Shown here piece after piece: positions 12,041 through 43,700 of a stretch of DNA of 64,000 nucleotides. Both the position numbers and the translations under genes were made by a program. Each line of letters opens with the position of its first letter. Within the stretch, counting starts at the first letter, position 1. The notes beneath the pieces were generated by a model. It saw only the letters and a list, made by a program, of their open reading frames with translations, was not told the DNA's origin and made no database searches. This stretch comes from Petrolisthes cinctipes (Eukaryota; Arthropoda; Malacostraca; Decapoda; Porcellanidae): positions 353,501 to 417,500 of the forward strand of contig JAWQEG010000634.1 of the NCBI GenBank assembly GCA_033782935.1. Reading direction: 5' to 3'.

Positions 12041-12917
12041 TTAATCGTGAGGTGGTGGTGGTGGTGGTGATAGTAGTAAACGTGCTAGTGTAACTTGTAC
12101 ACGGAAACAACAGCAGGTGTGCAAACAGACCGGTGTCTACGTGGACCCGACGAAACATCTGTAGGGTCAGTAGAAAACTTTAAGTCTGAATTATTGAGTC
12201 AACCAATGCCAAAAAAAATTAATGAGATTCTAGGAAGATGCCTTGCCAACTCTGAACCTACCATGATCTGATTCTCCTAAACAAGATGAGTTATGTTATA
12301 TATTTGTCTTATAAATACATAGAGAGATAGGTAAGATAGATGGAGGAATATTACTTAAAGTTAGATGGGAATTAATGGATAAAATCTCTCATAGTTTATA
12401 TGATTAAGAAAGTAGCAATTTATATTGTGATAATGAATTATTCTAACATGATAAATCTGTACATTTATGATCAACCAGAGCTGGTATTATTTTGCTTTTT
12501 TATTTCTTTTTATGACTGTTTTTTCTTTTGCCTGCATGCTAAACAATTTAGTTATAAAACAGTAATATTAAAAGTGAAATTTATGGCATAAAACTTAACT
12601 TTAGAAAAATAGCATAGTATCCTAGAAGTATATGAAAACAAATGTGAATGTTTTTTCATAATTTCTTCCATTTTTATTTTTATTTTCAGTCTTACTCTGT
12701 CTTTGTTTTTATTTTCAGTCTTACTCTGTCTTTGTTTTTATTCTCTCTCTCTCTCTCATTTTACTTTAATAAATCTTTTTTTCACTCTTTCCCTTCATAT
12801 TTCCTTCCCTTTATCCATCCCTTTAAACTCCTACCCCAAACACTTGACTCTAATCTCTTGAAAAGTAAGGTCCTAGAGTGTGTGTGTGTACTCCCCCACA
12901 CCACCAAACACATCTTG

Positions 12918-12942
12918 ATTTTTTTTTTTTTTTTTTTTTTTT
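12918..12942. repeat. Poly(T) tract
   Basis: About 24 consecutive T after a C/T-rich stretch (12640-12920). It may be the tail of an unrecognised reverse-oriented retroelement. Confidence 0.8.
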
Positions 12943-13412
12943 AATACTGTACCAGGAGTCCTATTATGGTCTCTAATGTCAGCATACTCTATTAATATAT
13001 CACAGAGTCTTTGATACCACAGAACATTGGTATATCTCAATCAAGTTATTAAGAATAGGCCTACTGCCTTTTTGTGTGTGTGTGTGTTCCGAGACTCCCA
13101 TTGCCGTTTCACACGAGATATTTTCATAACAGAACACGCTACAGTACAGTTTCATAACTTGTGCACATTTCGCCAAAAAGAGACTACGCTTATTAAAAGT
13201 TTACATAATATATACTTTGCTGGTTTGCCAGTGTATATTTCCTTTGTAAAACAGACATTGTGGCTTGAGCAAGGAAATTTTTTTATGATATTGGACCCGC
13301 CTTTTCCTCTCCCTTGTTTGTTCTTCCCTCTATCTGTCCGTCTATGCCAGATTGTAGCTGCCAAACTGCCGGTCCACCTTGTCACACCACTCTACCACCG
13401 GCAGAAATCTAA

Positions 13413-13553
13413 GGGCCATATGCAAGGACATTGGTGGTGTTGACGATGGCATGGTACGGGTACAATGACTATGTTGTTTGTCTATGGAGTCGTCGTACCG
13501 GTACCACACCATCATCAACACCATGAAGGCATAAATGTTCTTGCATTTGGCCC
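13413..13553. mobile_element. PAL-1 palindromic MITE
   Basis: Left end GGGCCATATGCAAGGACATT and right end AATGTTCTTGCATTTGGCCC pair. Inner arms GTGTTGACGATGGCATGGTA and ACCACACCATCATCAACACC also pair, giving a nearly full-length hairpin. A second copy is at 14243 and a diverged one near 63800. Confidence 0.75.
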
Positions 13554-13871
13554 TATGACTTGCCACCACACCTGGATAATCAGGAATACTACCAGCATCA
13601 TCAAGCCCTCACAACTGCACCTCTTCACTCACTAGCTACTCTACTCTCAGACTGCCTCTCCACAACTCATCAACCTTCTCCCTGCTCAACCTCCTCCCCG
13701 ATTGTTCCGACTCTCTCTGAATCTCTCTTGGCCTCTCCTCAAATCCTCGGCTCACTTGCCTCGCCTCGCCTCGCCACTTGTTGCTGCCAACCTCAACCTC
13801 ATGTCAATTTTCACCACAGACATAATCTTGTTTTCTTTTGTCAGGTGTTTGGCCACCAGCGCTCGCCTTCA

Positions 13872-33767
<19,896 letters not shown>

Positions 33768-33911
33768 CTGTTATTTATGATGTCATTGTTGTTGATAGTT
33801 GCTTGTTATTGTTATCAAAGATTGTGGAACAAGTACAGTTATTCTTTAGTTTATTTGTTATGTGTTTGCTTTTTTATAGTTAAGAACATTATTTGCATGC
33901 TCAGTTATACA

Positions 33912-33917
33912 AATAAA
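33912..33917 (+). terminator. UGP2: UGP2 polyadenylation signal AATAAA
   Basis: A canonical AATAAA lies 145 bases after the stop codon and is followed by a T/G-rich stretch (TTTTATTGTTTG). Cleavage is probably near 33930-33945. Confidence 0.75.
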
Positions 33918-33945
33918 GTTTTATTGTTTGTTAAAGCACAAATTG

Positions 33946-34479
33946 TATTTTAGATCATTTGCACCCATTGTGCCTGCCAATCTTAGTTGCCAAGTCAATT
34001 GCAATACTAGACAGTAGTTTATTAGAATATGAAATGTTGTAAAATGAGTAATGTACTTTACTGTAAAATGTTTGCTATGGTATATAGCCAAAATGATTAG
34101 AAACTAACAAAATAAGGTTAAATGCAGTAGTAACACATCTTTGTCCAGTTAAGAGATAACATCAAAGCATCCAAATGCACTAACAGGTTGCCAATTTTAA
34201 AAAGTATTTCTTAGTAGTTATACAGTATTCGTACTGATTTCGCTTTAACTTTTGAAATTACTGCATCTTCAAAATATTTTGCCAGATAGGGAAAACTCAG
34301 GACGTTTGTTAAATAGAAAAATGACATACAGTATACAACATGTGCAATACAGTAGTACAGTATTGTCTGTTCTTTATAAGTTTAAAATATATTGATTTTT
34401 ATTGTGATTTAGCCAGAGCTAGCTTACTGTATAAGCTTTCCAAACATAGATCTGTCCAATAGCCTTGTAATGGAAGATG
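33946..34479. other. Intergenic stretch, nothing recognised
   Basis: AT-rich sequence downstream of UGP2. I find no exon, RNA gene or repeat family. Confidence 0.5.
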
Positions 34480-34620
34480 AAAGCAGAAGATACCATTTGC
34501 CACAAGAATTTGTACACATGCTATAGTTTTCATGGGTTTACAACAAACTGGCTATGGAACTGCAATGCAACATAATAATTATTAGTTTGTTGTTTGGGAA
34601 TCACTGGGTGGTGGCGGTGC
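34480..34620 (+). mobile_element. GTAC-1 MITE, partial
   Basis: It contains ACCATTTGCCACAAGAATTT, CATGGGTTTACAACAAACTG and TTTGGGAATCACTGGGTG, but lacks the right end. Confidence 0.6.
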
Positions 34621-34764
34621 ATGGCAACTCTAAAATAACCACAAATAACATTAATGAAAATAAGATAGAATTAATATAATAATGCAATAATAAAATCTCG
34701 TTGTAAAAGTGAATGAGTTGCCATGAACTGTCACCAGGAGTGGGTTAGGTTCATGTGGTCAATT

Positions 34765-34990
34765 AATGGTACTTATGGACACGAGATCAGTTACACACAC
34801 GCTGTAGTTTTTGAGGGTTTACAACAAATAAAAATTGTAAGAATACATAACCACAGTACATTATTATTAGGTTTGTTGTTTTGTAATTACTGAGTCACTT
34901 GGTAGAACATTCATTATACTTCAACAATAATTACCTCTTTCCATATAGCCTGTGTAAAAATTCCTGTGGCCATTAGTACTGTACAGTAGT
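34765..34990 (+). mobile_element. GTAC-1 MITE copy
   Basis: It contains TTTTTGAGGGTTTACAACAA and TTGGTAGAACATTCATTATA, and ends CCTGTGGCCATTAGTACTGT. Confidence 0.7.
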
Positions 34991-35009
34991 TGAGGTAAGT
35001 GCAATGAAT

Positions 35010-35185
35010 TTTGTTAAGGAGGAGATACAGTGTTGGTAAATCTGAAGTAACTGAACCCTACAAACTATTCCAAGCAACAACAGACCACCATTATATATAT
35101 GTTAATCTGGTCCTGTCGTTTCCTGACATACTTTGGAGGAATCAAGGCACTCCAATGTACCAAAAGTGTATTATCCCCTTAATGG
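35010..35185 (+). mobile_element. TTAA-1 MITE copy
   Basis: It contains TTGGTAAATCTGAAGTAACT and ACTTTGGAGGAATCAAGGCA, and ends GTGTATTATCCCCTTAA. Confidence 0.75.
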
Positions 35186-35279
35186 CAGGTAACATTCATG
35201 TCCTATATTCTCCCACTACAGTGCATGGCTAGAGATTGGGCTACTTTACCTTCCCCCTATATATATTTAAAAGGGAAAT

Positions 35280-35400
35280 ACACTTTTGATTCATTGGGAT
35301 GTCTTGATTCCTCCTAAGTATGCCAGGAAATGGGACCAGATGAACAAAGTAAGGGTGGCCTGTTGCCTGGAATAGTTTGGAAGAATCATTTGCTCAGTGT
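35280..35400 (-). mobile_element. TTAA-1 MITE copy, reverse
   Basis: It contains TTGATTCCTCCTAAGTATGC and TGGAATAGTTTGGAAGAATC. The distal end is truncated. Confidence 0.65.
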
Positions 35401-35454
35401 AATATTGTCAGCAAATTAATACGTTGCTAATTCCCCACACTGCTACAATGGAAT

Positions 35455-35660
35455 ACAGTTAGCCACAGTAATTCTTACACGAGCTATATGGAAATAGTTC
35501 ATTATTGTGGAAGTACTTCAATAAATGGTCTACCAAGTGACTGTGATTACAGAACAACAAACCTAATAATAATGTAGTACATAGTTAGTCTTTTCTATAT
35601 GTTGTAAACCCTTGAAAACAACAGCGTTTGTACAAATTCTTGTGGCAAATAGTACAGAGT
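35455..35660 (-). mobile_element. GTAC-1 MITE copy
   Basis: It contains ACAGTTAGCCACAGTAATTC, GGTCTACCAAGTGACTGTGA and TTCTTGTGGCAAATAGTACA. Confidence 0.7.
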
Positions 35661-35884
35661 TAGCATTAACATGAAAACTGAGTGGATTATGTACAGTCAG
35701 CAAAAAAGTATGGATGGTTATAGTTAATGTCAATGTAAGGGTGATTCCAATATTTTATTGCCAAATGTACTACCAAGCTATAAGGAACTTGTACACAAAA
35801 GTTAATCAAATATATTGTAACACATTTATTATATGTAGACAAGTTAGGAGTGAGTGAATCTATTTTATCTCGAGTATATTTGTA

Positions 35885-36111
35885 CATTAAACTCTCGTTT
35901 TACACTGGGATTATGTAAGTGAAAGTGTCTGTAATGAATGTACAGTAAATACATATTGTACACTACATTATGCACCCAAAATACAATGAGGGTTTTCTGT
36001 ACACAGTTTAATTATACACCCAAAATAGGCTACCAGTGTACTGTACAATGAAGGTTTTCTGTACAGTTTCATTACACACCCATAATACCAGTGTATAATG
36101 AGAGTTCACTG
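35885..36111. mobile_element. TA-1 MITE copy
   Basis: TA|CATTAAACTCTCGTTTTACA on the left and TGTATAATGAGAGTTCACTG|TA on the right. The interior repeats ATGAGGGTTTTCTGTACA / ATGAAGGTTTTCTGTACA. Confidence 0.75.
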
Positions 36112-36407
36112 TATGAACAATTGAAATAAAGTGTCGACAATATACTTATTATTATATCTCCTACTTCATGGTCTATGGGTTTCTCTTTAGTTAATTATAC
36201 CAATTACTCTATAGCACAAGTTAGAGCAACAATGTTTCTTTCCACTATCATCGAACCCATCTTACAATATCAACTTCCCAGGTGGTGTGTGTGTGTGTGT
36301 TTTTAATACAAGTAGCAGGAAAAAATTGTTCATTGGAAACTTCTCAATTACTATATTTATAAAATAAAGCACTTATAATTTTAATGTAACATAAATCTTA
36401 ATTAATG

Positions 36408-36556
36408 TGACCCTGTGATGTAGTCAGAATACTGGAGATAAAAGAGTCCTTCAAACATTGCCACGAAACACCATCTATATTGAAGGAGCTTGTTTCGTAG
36501 CATAGTCAAGAGGAATAAGAAGCCACCAAGTATCATACACGATCACGGGCCTTAAT
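36408..36556 (+). mobile_element. TTAA-2 MITE, well preserved
   Basis: It reads GACCCTGTGATGTAGTCAGA, AGTCCTTCAAACATTGCCAC, AGGAGCTTGTTTCGTAGCAT and GATCACGGGCCTTAA. The two ends are inverted relatives (CCCTGTGAT / ATCACGGGC), and the inner arms GCCACGAAAC / GTTTCGTAGC pair. Confidence 0.75.
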
Positions 36557-37318
36557 GGTAGATTCTCGTTGGCAAATTGGAAGGCTACCGACTCCTCCTA
36601 ACTGTGCTTGAAAATGGACGTATTCCATAGTACTAATAGGGGATCTGTTATTTCTGGGCATACAGTTAAACCTCGATCTAACGGACCCGGATGCAACGGA
36701 CACAATCCGCTGGAGAAAAATTTTAAAAATTTGTCTGAATTTTGGGTCCGAATGTTTAAAACTCTCGCCCGGGTGAAAAGTACCGAGACCGCTACTTGAG
36801 TTTTTGTCCGCTTGGCAGCGCGGGTGTTTTGTTTTGTTTACAAGCGTGGGTTCGACTGGTTGTGTTTCGCTACATCTCTCTTGTTTTCATTATATTTTGC
36901 AGTGTTGCATTATTTGTTTGGTCCCCTGTGTTCTACATTATCACTATGGCACCTATAGAGAAAAGAAAGCGTGTGAATCTGAGCATTGTTGATAAATTAG
37001 AACTTATTAAGAAGTTAGAAGCTGGTGTTTTCTCCATTATATTTTTTACATTATACAGTAGGTACATTATTTACACATCATTACATACCTATTTATGTAT
37101 ATATATCTGTATTTTGCGTTAATTTTTGTACATACACCTTATTTTTTTGTTTGTTTTTAAATTTCGTACCCCCCCCCCCTAAAAAAATTTCGCTGTAACG
37201 GACTATCGGCTTTAATGGACACCCTCTCCCCCCTATTAGTCCGTTAAATTGAGGTTCAACTGTAGTTTGGAGGAATCAGAGATCTTCCAATTCAACGACA
37301 TAAGTATCTCCCCTTAAA
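36557..37318. mobile_element. TTAA-type MITE split by a Tigger derivative
   Basis: The left half has CAAATTGGAAGGCTACCGAC and TCCTCCTAACTGTGC. The right half has TTTGGAGGAATCAGAGATCT, TCCAATTCAACGAC and CTCCCCTTAA. The host is a TTAA-1 relative. The 600-base insert lies between 36663 and 37262. Confidence 0.7.
36663..37262 (+). mobile_element. Tigger/jerky deletion derivative, 600 bp
   Basis: TIRs CAGTTAAACCTCGATCTAAC and (inverted) CAGTTGAACCTCAATTTAAC with TA duplicated at both sides. From ATG at 36946 the plus strand encodes RKRVNLSIVDKLELIKKLEA, the first helix of a CENP-B-type DNA-binding domain typical of Tigger/jerky transposases. The rest of the transposase is deleted. Confidence 0.85.
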
Positions 37319-37378
37319 CACTACAGTAACCATAGTACAGTAGCTATGAAAATAACCTTAATTCATAATACACAAAGA

Positions 37379-37500
37379 GAGTGTGTGTGTATATATATAT
37401 ATATGAGAGAGAAATGTGCAGAAACATAAGAAAGAAGGGATACGAGAGAGAGAGAAAAAGCGTGTGTGTGTGTGTATACGAGAGAGTGTGTGTGTATCAG
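37379..37500. repeat. GT/AT/GA compound simple repeat
   Basis: GTGTGTGTATATATATATAT, then GA-rich and GTGTGTGTG runs lie just past the Tpr stop codon, in its probable 3' UTR or flank. Confidence 0.8.
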
Positions 37501-37535
37501 TATAGTGTAGTGTACCAATATAAACTCCTACAGCA

Positions 37536-37726
37536 CTACATAGGGGGACCGCCTCCTCTACTGAATGGCCCGGGGCGTGACCTTCTGGCGCGCCCCGAGC
37601 TGCTGCTTCCCCGGGGCAACTGGGGATTGAAGCCTCCGCCGCCGCGCCCCATCAAGCCTCCAGGGGCCCTTATGAAGCCTCGGCCACCAGTGCTGCTGTT
37701 GCTTCGACCTGCAGGGAAGCCTCGGC
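37536..37726 (-). CDS. TPR: TPR last coding exon, GRG-rich tail
   Basis: It encodes GRGFPAGRSNSSTGGRGFIR, then GGLMGRGGGGFNPQLPRG, and ends RPGPFSRGGGPPM then TAG (37536-37538). Arg-Gly-rich termini also close vertebrate TPR. The exon is far more GC-rich than its surroundings. Acceptor ACTCACACAG. Confidence 0.88.
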
Positions 37727-40700
37727 CTGTGTGAGTTTAATATTAATCAACAAATATTATTATTATTACTATATATTGCATATACCTTGCTTAATTTAAG
37801 GGATCCAGTGATGTAGTTAAAAAATTGGAGATAAAGGAGTCCTTCAAATATTGCTACGAAACACACACACACCTACATGAAAGAAGCTTGTTTTGTGGCA
37901 TGGTCAGGAGGAAACGGAAGCCACCAATTTTAATACACGATCACAAAGTCCTTAATCAATCATCTTTATCCTATTCCTATCCATTACAGTCGAGCCTACT
38001 TGATATACAATGAATAAATACTTGTATCTACCACTTACTTCATTTTACACTTATTGAAGACCACCAAATGTTTTCCCAGGCTTGTGTGTGTGTGTATGTG
38101 TTCCCAGGCTTGTATTATTCATTACAATACACACTAAGTGATTTACTGACCCTGTGTTAAAAGGATAGTGTGTGTGTTCCCAGGCTTGTGTTAAAAGGAT
38201 ATAACATTTATTTGATAAATTTTATCATCATATAGCAAGGGCCTACTGTTGTATAATGCAAGTATTTCATAATTATTACACAACCAAAGATATAACATTG
38301 ATTGATAATAGGTGCCACAACAGCGATGTCATATAGTGCCAGAAGAAGGTGACAGAGAGGTGAGACGGCAGGCAGAAAGGATATAGAAAGAAAAGAGGGT
38401 CAGTTGAAGATATGAAAAGGAGTGGCTGGGGACCAAAGGAGTGCCCAAAACCATTAATCTTGCCCATATCACTACAGGCAATATATACACACTTACAGGG
38501 AGTGGCTTGGGACCAAAGGGGCTTGATATCAATACCCTTAATTAAAGTACCGCCCACATCACTACAGATAATCTACACACACCTACAGGGGGTTGCTGGG
38601 GACCAAAGGGGTGTCAAAACCCTAAATTTAAGTATTGCCCACATCACTACAACAACAATAATAATAATTATTGTAATGCCAATAATTACCTCTCTGGTGC
38701 CTGGGTGAATCATTCCAGGTTATAGGTGTAATGCGCCGCTGCTGCTGCTGCTGTTGTAATGATGTTGATGATGATGGCTGGGGTGCTGGCTGGGGTGCTG
38801 GGTGGGGGTGGTGAAGGGGGCTGGATGAGGGGGGCTGTGTAGTAGGGCTGGACACCTCCTGTACCCCCTGACTGCTGAGGCTGCCTTGGTCTCTCCTCTT
38901 CTCCTCTGCCTCTCCTCCTCCTCTACTCTCCTCTGCCTCTCCTCCTCCTCTACTCTCCTCTGCCTCTCCTCCTCCTCTCTCCTCCGCTTCACCCGATTCT
39001 CTCTCCCCTTCGTCTCCGCCTTCGTCGTCATCGTCGTCGTCAAAATCAATAACTACCAAAAGAATTACACACAAAACTTAATGCAGTCGTGTGTGTGTAT
39101 ATAGACTAACCGTGTATATAGACTAACCGTGTATATAGACTAACCATGTATATGTATGTGTGTGTATAGACTAACCATATGTATGTCTGTATAGAGTCTA
39201 GACTAACCTTGTGAGTGTGGAGTGGCATGGTCCTCCCCAACTTCTGCTGCTACTGAATCCGCTTCAGTGAAAATCTCTCCACCTCCTCCTACTCCACTTC
39301 CTCCTGCTGCTGCTACTCCTCCAGCTCCTCCACTTTCCTCCGCTGCTCCGGTCACCAGGATGGCTGGGGGAGGAGGGTCCCTGTGCCCTGCCTCCCCCTC
39401 ACTGGTGCTCACTCCACCCCCCTCCTCTGCTCCAGCCTCACCTGTCAAAACACAAACTGATTTGATTGATTTGTTGATATTAGGTGCCGTAACAGTGAGG
39501 AAGAAGAGGGATTGATTAATTTAATTATATTAGGCACCTTAATATCGAGGTCATAAGGCACCCGAGGAAGAAGAGGTATAGATTGATTGACTGATTGATA
39601 ATAGGCGCTGCAACAAGCGAGGTCATATAGTGCCCAAGGAGGAAGGTGATTGAGAGGTGGGACAGTAAGCACAAAATGTAACAGATGAAAGTAAGGGACA
39701 GCTGGAGAAATGAAAGCCCTTTTAGTGGCCTTTATGACAAGCAGGGATAGTGGGGAGGTATTCGTAGCCCTCTACATACTATTAAAAAAAATTAAAGTGT
39801 GCAAATGTGTTATGCGACCCATATAGTGGACAGTTGAGCAAGTAGAAAGTGCAACAAAAATCTGGCAGTAGTTTGAAGAAATGAATGAATCACTGGCAAT
39901 CCAGAGCCAATGTAAGGTGGAATGTGATTGTCTGAACTTTGAGTGGTGGTGGTAAAGATGTTGCCATATACATACAACCAGATTGTGTGTGTGTGTTCCC
40001 TTTACCTGTGATGACTGTGTGTGTGTGTTCCCTTTACCTGTGATGACTGTGTGTGTGTTCCCTTTACCTGTGATGACTGTGTGTGTGTTCCCTTTACCTG
40101 TGATGACTGTGTGTGTGTTCCCTTTACCTGTGATGACTGTGTGTGTGTTCCCTTTACCTGTGATGACTATGTGCACATGTGTTCCTTTTAAATGTGATGA
40201 CTGTGTGTGTGTTCCCTTTACCTGTGATGTCTGTGTGTATGTTCCCTTTACCTGCATGTGTGTGTGTGTGTGTGTACTCAACTGTACAAAAACAAGCCCT
40301 GACCCCCCAAGATAATCACCAGTACTCACCTATCATTCTTATGTGTAGCTATCTGGTGGCATCTCTGAATCACCACTATAATTTTGAGAACTTGGTGTCT
40401 CATAAAAGCCTTTAATTAAACTCATAATTCCTTCATGTGTGTTTGTTTGGGTGAAGGAAGTCAGTATGAGGCATACATGTCATCTATTATATTGTTATTA
40501 GGTAGGAGAGAGGGAGGGAAAGTGGGAGAGAAAGGGTAAGGGAGAGGAGAGAGGGTGGGTAAGGGATGGAATGAGAGAAGGAGAGGAAGGGAGGTAGAGT
40601 ATAGGGAGGAAAGGTGGTAGAGAGAAGGGCAAGGATAGTTATAGCCATGAGCAATATCCTGGTCTTCTTGGTGTTTATCCCACATTGATATTTGCAAAGT

Positions 40701-43700
40701 AACCATTGTACTTATCAACCAGTGATAGTGAAAGGCAAAGTAATCATTGTACTCAACAACCTTCACCTCATCTTCATTAAGGGCAACAATTATATATATG
40801 TAATAATTATATATATGCGAGTCATGTAGTGTGTATATCATTTTATAGGTTATACAGTGTGTATCGCGACGTACAGCAATAACTTGCACCAGAGATATAT
40901 ATATTTTTTTAGTATATTTTGTTGTATAAAGTATGCTGCTTGTGATATAGGTACAGTACACTGGATACTGGTGAAAAAAGTTGTAACTTATTGACAAATG
41001 TTGAGACAGAAGGCTGGGAGCTTCGGAGGAGTGACGGGAGATGAATATTATTACTTTATACAGTAACTCACATCAAAAACAATACAAACGAGTCTTATTT
41101 AGAAACTTTACATAGTCTAATTGATTCTATAAAAAGAGGCCATGCATTCCTGTAATTATTTTACAGTAATTTTATGACTGTACTGTGTTGAGAGGGAGGA
41201 GGGTGGCCGGTGCCAATTTCCTTTATCCTAATAAAGGTTATCGAAGCAAAATGGCCTTTTTATATTGGCTTAATAGTTTTATCACAATTGCAATATTTTT
41301 GTAACGTACATGGAAACATATTTTCAATACAGAAGGATAATACCAGGCCTGTATAAAAAGAAAATCGAAGAAATGTAGGGATAATGTTGACACTGGCATT
41401 GGGTAGAGTTTACCTATGGTCCAAAAGATTGTAATAATATTTCGTCATATAATTTTCATAGGGGCAGTGTACTGTACTGAGATCACACACAGCATACTTT
41501 ATAGAACAATATACACTCAAAATTAAATTAGATATCTCTGGCATAAGTTATTGCAAAACGTCGCGATACACCCTGTATCTCTATCTATCTATCTATCTAT
41601 AGCTCCGACGCCTCGTTCCCTCCGGGAACTCCCCCCAAGGGGGTGGCCACGGCAGAAGTGTCTCCAGTTCTCCCTGTTCCAACACTCCCTCCTTACTTGT
41701 TCAAGCCCTCCTCTGCCCCTCATGTTTCTCTCCTTTACATACTCTTCCACTCTGTTCTGCCATCTAACCGGAGGTCTGCCTCTCACACCAGGTCCTACAA
41801 CTTCACTTCCATACACCTTCTTTACAAATTCCTCGCCTTGCATTCTCTCCACATGTCCATACCATCTCAATGTATTACGTTTCACTCTCTCAACCACTCC
41901 ACACTCAATACCAATTGCCTTCTCACTCATACCACATCTCTCATATACACTCTCATTACTTTCTCCATCCCATCTAGTAAGTCCACATGCTCCTCTCAAG
42001 TAACTCATTTCCACAGCACCTATTCTAGACTGATGCGCCCTATTCCATGTCCATGTCTCCGACGCATATGTCAGTGTTGGCAGGATTATACTATTTCGTA
42101 GTCCCCTTTTCACTTCCATACTCACACTTCTACCCTTCATAATCCTCCCCAGTGATCCTATGACCTGTCTACCCTTCACTGCTCTCTCCCTAATTTCTCC
42201 TTCCATACTTCCATGTTTACACATAACTGTACCCAGGTACTTAAACTCCTTCACTTCCTCCATCCTCTCACCCCTCAGAGTTATCTCACACTTCGTCCCA
42301 GTTGGTACAGCCACTCTGTAAGGTGTAGCAAAGTCAATCACTTCGTTTACACACAGACTGAAATTCGTCCACCACTCTCTGTAAATTCCTTTCACTCTCA
42401 GCCATCAGCACAGTGTCATCCGCAAACAAACTTGCCACCAGGGACCAATTTGCTTCATTCAACCTCAACTTCACCCCCAGACCATTCACTTTGGCTTTCA
42501 CCTCTCTCATACAACCATCCATATATATATTGAACAGCCATGGTGACATAACACACCCCTGTCTCAGCCCTACACTAATATTAAAACTCTCACTTAGATC
42601 ACCCTCTACCCGTACACATGCTTTTGCATCTGCATAAAAAGCCTCAATGCCTTTCAGTAAAGGCCCCCCAACTCCATAAATTCTCAACACCTCTGTCATA
42701 GCTTTCCTATCAACTCTATCATATGCCTTCTCCAAGTCCATGAAGGCAGCATACAACTTCTTACCCTTCCCAATATACTTCTCCACTATTGATTTTAATG
42801 CAAATATTTGGTCCACACATCCTCTACCCTTTCTGAACCCTCCCTGCTCCTCACTAACTTTATTCCCTGTTACTTCCATCAGTCTCTCAGTCAGAACCTT
42901 CCCGTAAACCTTCCCCGGTACACTAAGAAGGCTTATTCCCCTATAGCTACCACACTCATCCTTACTTCCCTTCCCCTTATACAAAGGTACAATTATGGCT
43001 CTCCTCCAATCCTCTGGCACCTCTCCCTGCCTCCAGGCCAATGTACATATAAGCAACATCCACTCCACCACTACCTCCCCCCCACACTTTAACATTTCGG
43101 CAGTTATCCCATCCACCCCTGGTGCCTTTCCCATCTTCAACTTTCCTATTGCTTTCCTAACCTCTTCCCTTCCTAAATCTCCCTGTACACCCTGTCGTCT
43201 ACCACCTGCCCTGTATCTCCAGGAACATTAATAGGTTTGGTTTCTCCTTGTTGTAAGTGTATAGAATTGGTGAGTTGTGTTAACTTCTGTACAATGAGTC
43301 CTATCACATTCTATCTGCCTATCTTCCCATACACCCAGGGGTGCAGAGTCGGATTTTAAGAATTCCGAGGCCGGGAAATTTTAGGGTTCTGACTACGACT
43401 ACGACTTCAACTCCAACCCCCCCCCCCCCCAACAGGTCCCTCCACAAATTAATGTAAATTTTCCCAAACTAGCTTGTTTTATCACCTCAATTATCATATA
43501 AAGGAGTCTGAGTCGGATATATTTTTTACCCGAAAAGCATCTGACTCCAACTCCAGCCAAGAAGCATTCAACTCTGATAACTCTGGCCAAAAAGCATCCG
43601 ACTCCGACAATGATAAAAAATCATCCTACTCTGATTCCAACCAAAAACCATCTAACTCCAACTCTGACTCCAACCCCTACCTACACCGTCTCACTTCCTC

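Noticed and set aside
36796..37122. 108-codon plus-strand frame in the Tigger derivative
   Set aside because: Only the short CENP-B-like start at 36946-37029 is meaningful. The rest is terminal non-coding sequence on one side and post-deletion sequence on the other.
39985..40275. Regularly spaced repeat resembling a CRISPR array
   Set aside because: Spacers are themselves (GT)n repeats, the genome is clearly eukaryotic, and there are no cas genes. It is a minisatellite.
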